From: DAINPP01 sp036743375
GTDB taxonomy: Bacteria > Thermotogota > Thermotogae > MWEM01
Direction of reading: 5' to 3'
Length of the DNA stretch: 10,007 bases
NCBI GenBank assembly: GCA_036743375.1
Contig: DAINPP010000076.1
Location: forward strand, 1-10,007
Below the pieces are notes generated by a model that searched no databases, was not told the origin of the DNA, and saw only the letters and a program-made list of their open reading frames with translations. Within the stretch, counting starts at the first letter, position 1. Each line of letters begins with the position of its first letter. This document shows positions 6,240 to 10,007 of the stretch, piece by piece. Position numbers and translations under genes: made by a program.

Positions 6240-8169
6240 AAAAAGCACTTAATTTCGATAAAATATATTTCCCCCTGTTTCCCGGATCAACCTTGAATTT
6301 CTCGCGTTCACGGTACATATCTACCGGTGCATCCTCATATCCGCCAAATTTCGATTCAAAAAAGCCCATACCGGATGTGTATTCGTGTACCTTTATCTCA
6401 TAATGTTTCTGATTTTCATAGGGAACGCTCCCTTTGATAATGCACGTTTCCCCGTCGATAACGGGTTCGTTCATGACTGCCTTCATCTGCTGTAAATCCG
6501 AGATGGCCTTTCCCATCGCGGAAACAGGGATATTCAGGGTATAATTGCTGACCGGCCACAACAACTTTGTACCGACTTTTTTTAAGGCCTCAAAAAGGAC
6601 GATGGGCGCAAGATCCCGGTATTCTTTCGGCGTTGAGGAAACACTGTCGAATTGAAAGTCCGTGAACGTAATCTTCATGTCCGTCATCTCCCAGCCTTTC
6701 AAGCCCTGGTCAAGATAGGCAGACACCCCCTCTTCTACCCCTTTCTGAAAGGTCGGTTTCAGATCACCCGTTCCAACTTCAGAACAATACTGAATTCCAC
6801 TGCCTCTTTCAAGAGGCTCGATCACCAAGGCTATTCCGGCATAAAATCTCAGGTGATCCTCATGAATCATCTTTGAAGACGAAGCCCTTCCAAGAGGTGT
6901 TTCCATATAAATAGTCATCGGCTCCTCCATCTCCGCTTCAACACCATAATCGCGTCTGAGCATTTCCCTTACAATCTCCATCTGGACATAACCGAAGAGG
7001 TTGATGTGAATGTCGTCGTTAAAATCACTGAGTTCATACGAGAGATACGGATCCGATTCACGCATCAGAGAAAGCGCCTCCAGCAGTTCTTTCCTCCGTG
7101 CCTTGTTTTTGGGACTTATCTTCGCCCTCAGTGTCGGTTTTCCCAGCGAAATGTCTGCCTCACACTTCGCTTCTCCAAACGTGTCTCCAATGTTCATATG
7201 ATGTAACCCCGTTACAAGTCCTATCTCCCCGGCACTGATCCGATCAACAGCTTTCAGCCTACCGTTTTCCCAAATGGAGAGATTTGTTATTCGGTCTCCG
7301 CCTACGGTGTCATACCTCTTCAAAGAGCCGGATGTCAGCTTTAGAACACTGAATCGTCCGGTATGCCTCTGAGTGTGTCCGATTCTGAAAACAATTCCAC
7401 CCGGAATCTCCGTATCCGAATTCTGGAAATGGGGGAGGTATTCGTTCACGGCATTGAGTATTTGTTCTATCCCAATATTGTTTAAGGCACTCCCAAGGAA
7501 AACGGGAAACGCCAGGCATTCTCCTGTGGCAATTTTCAGGAGGGTAGTTAATCGTTGCGATTCCAGGGTAATCCCTTCAAGATAATCCATCATCAGTGTT
7601 TCATCCACTTCACTCAGGAGCTCTACAATGTCATCGGTCATCCTCATTCCCGTCGCATCGACAACGGCATCTCGACTCCCCTCATTTTTTACGGTCTGCA
7701 TCACAATAATCTTTCCCGTGAGCAGTCTCCTGATATCGTTCAGGACCTTTTGAACATTGACTCCCATCCTGTCGATCTTGTTGATAAAGAGAAGGGTGGG
7801 AACCCCCTTGTTGATCAGGGTGTTGAACAACAGCTTCGTATGAGACTGTACCCCTTCCTTTGCCGAAATGACAAGGATTGCCCCATCGAGAACGAGCATG
7901 GAACGTTCAACCTCGGCGACAAAATCCGTATGGCCGGGCGTATCGATGATATTCACTTTCTGTTCCTTATAATAGTACGAGGTCGAGGCGGATAAGATGG
8001 TAATGCCCCGCTCTTTCTCAAGATCAAGTGAATCGGTAAGCGTATCGCCATGATCCACTCTTCCGGGACGTGAAATGGCTCCCGTGTGATAGAGCAGTTG
8101 TTCCGTAAGTGTGGTCTTTCCAGCATCTACATGTGCAAAGATTCCAATATTTTTAATTTTTTCGTTCAA
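6238..8169 (-). CDS. Tetracycline-resistance-type ribosomal protection GTPase (TetB(P)/Tet(M)-like)
   Basis: This EF-G-like translational GTPase (643 residues from the TTG chosen here, 646 from the ATG at 8178) matches ribosomal protection proteins over its whole length. In 646 numbering, G1 AHVDAGKT is at 15-22, RGITI at 57-61, DTPGH at 79-83 and NKID at 133-136. The later domains carry VFRIGHTQRHTG, FGYVQMEIVREMLRRDYGVE and STPKEYRDLAPIVL, the last equivalent to Tet(M) STPADFRMLAPIVL. The C-terminal KFGGYEDA with the helix KYILSKLSAF resembles TetB(P) most, from memory. Such proteins bind the ribosome near the A site and expel tetracycline. Oddity: the loop before STP reads FDSVS, where Tet(M) has YYSPV, so the tip proline is valine (513). 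Start: TTG at 8169 has AAAGGA eight bases upstream; the ATG at 8178 has only a poor site. A leader peptide and alternative RNA pairings precede it. Confidence 0.88.
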   Translation of the reverse strand: MNEKIKNIGIFAHVDAGKTTLTEQLLYHTGAISRPGRVDHGDTLTDSLDLEKERGITILSASTSYYYKEQKVNIIDTPGHTDFVAEVERSMLVLDGAILVISAKEGVQSHTKLLFNTLINKGVPTLLFINKIDRMGVNVQKVLNDIRRLLTGKIIVMQTVKNEGSRDAVVDATGMRMTDDIVELLSEVDETLMMDYLEGITLESQRLTTLLKIATGECLAFPVFLGSALNNIGIEQILNAVNEYLPHFQNSDTEIPGGIVFRIGHTQRHTGRFSVLKLTSGSLKRYDTVGGDRITNLSIWENGRLKAVDRISAGEIGLVTGLHHMNIGDTFGEAKCEADISLGKPTLRAKISPKNKARRKELLEALSLMRESDPYLSYELSDFNDDIHINLFGYVQMEIVREMLRRDYGVEAEMEEPMTIYMETPLGRASSSKMIHEDHLRFYAGIALVIEPLERGSGIQYCSEVGTGDLKPTFQKGVEEGVSAYLDQGLKGWEMTDMKITFTDFQFDSVSSTPKEYRDLAPIVLFEALKKVGTKLLWPVSNYTLNIPVSAMGKAISDLQQMKAVMNEPVIDGETCIIKGSVPYENQKHYEIKVHEYTSGMGFFESKFGGYEDAPVDMYREREKFKVDPGNRGKYILSKLSAF

Positions 8170-8255
8170 AAAATTCATCCTTTCCAGTTGACAGGATGAA
8201 TCCGGCTTCGTTGTTTCGTTTACCTTCTCAACGCTTCAGCAGCCTAATTCATCCC
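8168..8255 (-). promoter_or_regulatory. Candidate translation-coupled attenuator of the ribosomal protection gene
   Basis: Three segments on the minus strand compete. Segment 1 (8255-8241) spans the end of the leader ORF and its stop, and contains GGATGAATT. Segment 2 (8207-8193) contains ATTCATCC. Segment 3 (8181-8173), AGGATGAAT, is the ribosome-binding region of the main gene. Pairing 2:3 is a perfect 9-bp stem with an 11-base loop that buries the Shine-Dalgarno site and is followed by a T run (8172-8168). Pairing 1:2 has 14 of 15 positions matched (12 Watson-Crick, 2 G-U), and its loop can form a further CGTTG/CAACG helix (8233-8229 with 8213-8209). Segment 2 cannot serve both, so the two structures exclude each other. 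The effect on expression is inferred. Confidence 0.7.
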
Positions 8256-8312
8256 CTCCAAGACGATTGCAAAAACATCTCCTGCGCTTCTGAATTTTTT
8301 GTTTTTAAACAT
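8244..8312 (-). CDS. Leader peptide (22 residues) upstream of the ribosomal protection gene
   Basis: An ATG at 8312 with a strong AAGGAG eight bases upstream opens a 22-codon frame ending in TAG at 8246-8244. The peptide starts MFKNKKFRSAG and ends FAIVLEGMN; it has a basic N-terminal third and a hydrophobic second half. I do not recognise it from known tet or erm leaders. Its last codons (GGG ATG AAT TAG) form the first arm of the competing hairpins, so a ribosome finishing the leader would cover that arm. It starts about 46 bases after the predicted transcription start and ends 74 bases before the TTG of the main gene. The good ribosome site, the position and the overlap with pairing segments argue for a real regulatory ORF, although translation is not proved by sequence alone. 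Confidence 0.7.
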   Translation of the reverse strand: MFKNKKFRSAGDVFAIVLEGMN

Positions 8313-8334
8313 ATTCTCATCTCCTTAATCAATT

Positions 8335-8356
8335 CAGACTGAAGACTTCCAGTCTG
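8335..8356 (-). promoter_or_regulatory. Stem-loop at the 5' end of the ribosomal protection transcript
   Basis: CAGACTG (8335-8341) and CAGTCTG (8350-8356) form a perfect 7-bp stem with an 8-base loop. It sits immediately after the predicted transcription start (near 8358) and before the leader ribosome site. No T tract follows, so it is not a usual terminator for the HPP gene upstream. A 5' mRNA stabiliser or an operator are both possible. Confidence 0.5.
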
Positions 8357-8364
8357 TTACATGG

Positions 8365-8390
8365 ATTATAACATAAAGCCACTCTCAATA
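8365..8390 (-). promoter_or_regulatory. Promoter of the ribosomal protection leader transcript
   Basis: An extended -10, TGTTATAAT, is on the minus strand at 8373-8365. The -35 region is poor (TGTATT at 8392-8387, 16 bp away; TTGAGA is too close), which the TGn extension can offset. It overlaps the end of the HPP gene, so the ribosomal protection gene has its own transcript. Confidence 0.6.
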
Positions 8391-8891
8391 CAGATCCATC
8401 AGATATTTAAGAAATATCCTTCGCAGAAGGGCTATGATCGTTATCGCAATGATCGCCTCCGCTGCCCTCGACAGATTAAATCCACTTATCAGTAAACCCA
8501 GTGCAAGTGCCGATGCCGGTGGATGTTCCGTTTCAGTCACAACCGTCAGAAAAACCGTTAGTCCCACGACCATTGCACCGAATACGGTTAAAGCGGTATT
8601 CATCTGAAAGGACGGAAACACACTCAGAAGAAAATTCATCAGAGTGGAACATACCCACGCTGAAAAGATGGCAAAAACATAACTTCCAATCAGATATCTT
8701 GACGAAGCGGTCATTGTATGTGGCCGGGCAAAAGCGATCGAAGCACTCGCACCAATAGAGGCAATGATAACGCCTTCCGATATAAAATCCATTACAATCA
8801 TGACAACGGCTATAACGCCTGCAACCATCATGGACTGAATGATAAACTGCCTTTTATGATTCTTAAATTTCTCATCAATTTGAATAAGCAT
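8385..8891 (-). CDS. HPP-family integral membrane protein
   Basis: The 168-residue protein carries the HPP-family signature TETEHPPASALALGLL (HPP at 123-125) and the upstream conserved IIASIGASASIAFARPHTMT at 42-61. Hydrophobic segments at about 17-36, 40-55, 66-90, 97-118, 125-137 and 142-157 predict five or six membrane helices. The family function is largely unknown; some plant and cyanobacterial members have been linked to nitrite transport, which I would not extend to this one. Start choice: the frame is open to a GTG at 8954, adding 21 residues of basic sequence without a ribosome site. The ATG at 8891 has AGAGGT (8901-8906) nine bases upstream, and a 15-bp palindrome at 8921-8935 would then lie in the leader or promoter region. 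The longer form remains possible. Confidence 0.83.
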   Translation of the reverse strand: MLIQIDEKFKNHKRQFIIQSMMVAGVIAVVMIVMDFISEGVIIASIGASASIAFARPHTMTASSRYLIGSYVFAIFSAWVCSTLMNFLLSVFPSFQMNTALTVFGAMVVGLTVFLTVVTETEHPPASALALGLLISGFNLSRAAEAIIAITIIALLRRIFLKYLMDLY

Positions 8892-8920
8892 ATTCACTTG
8901 ACCTCTCGGTATCCCATTCT

Positions 8921-8935
8921 TGATAAATTTTATCA
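8921..8935. promoter_or_regulatory. 15-bp palindrome upstream of the HPP gene
   Basis: TGATAAA-T-TTTATCA is a perfect palindrome with 7-bp arms. It lies 30 bp upstream of the preferred HPP start and about 35 bp from the divergent nucleotidyltransferase promoter. It is AT-rich, so chance is a real possibility, but an operator at this divergent region would be well placed. Confidence 0.35.
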
Positions 8936-8969
8936 TAGAACGTATTTTCCCCACCGTTCATGCCAATTT

Positions 8970-8998
8970 TTGTCTATTCGTTCGTTTTCTGCTACAAT
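8970..8998 (+). promoter_or_regulatory. Promoter of the nucleotidyltransferase gene
   Basis: TTGTCT (8970-8975) and TACAAT (8993-8998) are separated by exactly 17 bp, and TGC directly before the -10 makes it an extended -10. Transcription would start near 9005, some 36 bases before the ATG at 9041. This argues against a longer protein starting at 8960. Confidence 0.7.
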
Positions 8999-9040
8999 AC
9001 GATAATAAATAAAAAAATTATAGAGATCAAAGGAGGATTT

Positions 9041-9826
9041 ATGGTTCCAGCATTACACAGAACATTTATAGACAACACCCTTGATTATTTCAAAGAAGAT
9101 CTGAGGATTGACGGGATTGCGGCGGGAGGCTCCTACATCACAAGAGAAATGGACGATTATTCGGATATCGATTTCGTCGTTGTGATCAAGCCCGAATACT
9201 ATCTGGAAGTTCTGAATGAGCGAAAACAGATAGCAGAAGGTCTTGGTCACCTGTTGTCCGCCTTCACGGGAGAACATGTGGGAGAACCCCGCCTGCTCAT
9301 CTGTCTTTACGGTCCGCCGCTTCTGCATGTCGATCTCAAATTCGTCTCCCTCGATGACCTTTCACATCGGGTAGAAGATCCCGTGATATTATGGGAAAGG
9401 GAAAACAAACTGAGCGAACGGATGAAAGAGGAAGCAGCCGCCTTCCCCTATCCGGACCTTCAATGGATAGAAGACAGATTCTGGGTCTGGATTCATTATG
9501 CCGGGACAAAACTCGGCAGGAATGAACTCTTTGAGACCATCGAATTCATCTCCTTTCTCAGACAATCCGTCATCGGCCCGCTTCTTCTGATGAAACATAA
9601 TAAGCTGCCAAGAGGGGTCAGAAAGATAGAAACCGATGTGCCGGAAGAGCTTGAAAGACTTAAACTCACCGTGCCGCAATACGACAAAGGAAGCTGTATT
9701 CGTTCGATAGAAATGTTGATCGAATTGTATCTAAAATTGAGAGAAAACTTTTCAAACGATGAATTGATCAGACACCTTGAGGCTCAGAAATACACCGTTG
9801 ACTATTTACTGAGCATGAAGGGATAA
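9041..9826 (+). CDS. Nucleotidyltransferase-fold protein (Pol beta / aminoglycoside nucleotidyltransferase-like)
   Basis: The 261-residue product begins with a Pol-beta-type nucleotidyltransferase core. GGS at 29-31 is followed by SDIDFVV with the metal-binding aspartates D42 and D44, and the third acidic residue D98 is in LLHVDLKFV. All three catalytic acids are present, so it is probably active. The stretches SAFTGEHVGEPRLLICLYGP (73-92) and DLQWIEDRFWVWIHYAGTKL are characteristic of a conserved Firmicutes family; from memory, members are sometimes labelled 'oxalate:formate antiporter', which does not fit a soluble enzyme. The C-terminal half is helical, as in lincosamide and aminoglycoside nucleotidyltransferases. 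The natural acceptor is unknown. The ATG at 9041 has AGGAGG (9031-9036), four bases upstream, and a good promoter behind it. A terminator follows 63 bp after the stop. Confidence 0.87.
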   Translation: MVPALHRTFIDNTLDYFKEDLRIDGIAAGGSYITREMDDYSDIDFVVVIKPEYYLEVLNERKQIAEGLGHLLSAFTGEHVGEPRLLICLYGPPLLHVDLKFVSLDDLSHRVEDPVILWERENKLSERMKEEAAAFPYPDLQWIEDRFWVWIHYAGTKLGRNELFETIEFISFLRQSVIGPLLLMKHNKLPRGVRKIETDVPEELERLKLTVPQYDKGSCIRSIEMLIELYLKLRENFSNDELIRHLEAQKYTVDYLLSMKG

Positions 9827-9888
9827 CAATTTTCTACCTGTATAAAATTGAATAAACGGACAAAATAGTTTATACCGGTCTCAATAGC

Positions 9889-9919
9889 AAAAACCCCCTC
9901 TATTTAAAGAGGGGGTTTT
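9889..9919. terminator. Bidirectional intrinsic terminator
   Basis: AAAACCCCCTCT (9890-9901) pairs perfectly with AGAGGGGGTTTT (9908-9919) around a six-base loop. The stem has T and A runs on its two sides, so it works in both directions for the nucleotidyltransferase gene and the convergent gene at the right edge. Confidence 0.93.
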
Positions 9920-9927
9920 AATTGGAA

Positions 9928-10007
9928 TTAAAAATATCCCTTGGCACCGAGACTGATACTGCTCAGGAAACCATCCGGAATATAGAAAGGATGCAGTTCG
10001 TCAGCAG
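9928..10007 (-). CDS. C-terminal end of an unrecognised gene, cut by the right window edge
   Basis: On the minus strand one frame is open from the window edge (first whole codon at 10005) to TAA at 9930-9928, giving 25 residues: ADELHPFYIPDGF then LSSISLGAKGYF. The other two minus frames contain stops here. The terminator nine bases beyond the stop, at the right distance for a gene end, supports a real coding end. I do not recognise the family from so short a piece, and the gene's start lies outside the window. Confidence 0.55.
   Translation of the reverse strand, partial: ADELHPFYIPDGFLSSISLGAKGYF

Noticed and set aside
7555..7995. 146-codon plus-strand frame opposite the ribosomal protection gene
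   Set aside because: It mirrors the conserved GTPase domain on the other strand and shows no family features or ribosome site.
8249..8320. Alternative overlapping leader frame from the ATG at 8320 (about 23 residues)
   Set aside because: That ATG directly abuts AAGGAG with no spacer, whereas the ATG at 8312 has ideal spacing and its stop lies in the pairing arm.
8960..9040. Longer N-terminus for the nucleotidyltransferase starting at 8960
   Set aside because: The good promoter at 8970-8998 lies inside this stretch and would not produce a transcript containing the upstream start; AGGAGG sits before the ATG at 9041.
1..10007. CRISPR arrays, tRNA or rRNA genes, insertion sequences, attachment sites
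   Set aside because: Reading both strands I saw no regularly spaced repeats, no tRNA-like cloverleaf, and no transposase or integrase coding sequence or terminal inverted repeats.

Overview
The window looks like chromosomal DNA of a member of the Bacillota, most likely a clostridium-like lineage. The pointers are purine-rich Shine-Dalgarno sites before most genes, several TTG/GTG starts that fit their ribosome sites better than nearby ATGs, moderately low GC by eye, strong hairpin terminators, and family members typical of Firmicutes (a WYL regulator starting MKINRLF, a MarR-MATE pair, a Tet(M)/TetB(P)-type ribosomal protection GTPase). No insertion sequence, tRNA, rRNA, CRISPR array or phage gene was seen. 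The genus cannot be named from this sequence.

Layout: (1) 1-902, minus, AraC-type regulator with a GyrI-like ligand domain, C-terminal end cut by the window edge. (2) 903-1213, a 311-bp gap with an 8-bp inverted repeat. (3) 1214-1606, minus, SnoaL/ester-cyclase-like protein. (4) 1772-2665, plus, WYL-domain regulator, then 2810-3265, plus, a stand-alone GyrI-like protein. A perfect 9-bp inverted repeat lies in the promoter between them. (5) 5221-3326, minus, a MarR regulator and MATE efflux pump operon, with an operator-like dyad at the expected transcription start. (6) 5412-6212, plus, a SAM-dependent methyltransferase. (7) 8169-6238, minus, a ribosomal protection GTPase, preceded by its own promoter, a 22-residue leader peptide and a set of mutually exclusive RNA pairings. 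(8) 8891-8385, minus, HPP-family membrane protein. (9) 9041-9826, plus, nucleotidyltransferase-fold protein. (10) 9928-10007, minus, the C-terminal end of an unrecognised gene. Clear bidirectional terminators separate the convergent pairs at 3281-3310, 6215-6239 and 9889-9919.

Taken together this is a block of small, separately controlled units concerned with sensing and resisting toxic small molecules: two GyrI-like effector-binding proteins, an efflux pump under a MarR repressor, a ribosomal protection protein, and a nucleotidyltransferase of the fold that includes antibiotic-modifying enzymes. Actual drug substrates are not shown by the sequence.

The most interesting item is the leader of the ribosomal protection gene. 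The end of the leader ORF and the ribosome-binding region of the main gene share the 9-mer GGATGAATT. Between them lies one complementary segment that can pair with either copy but not both. This is the architecture of a translation-coupled attenuator. In the protein, the proline expected at the tip of the tetracycline-displacing loop of Tet(M) is replaced by valine, so the true ligand is open.
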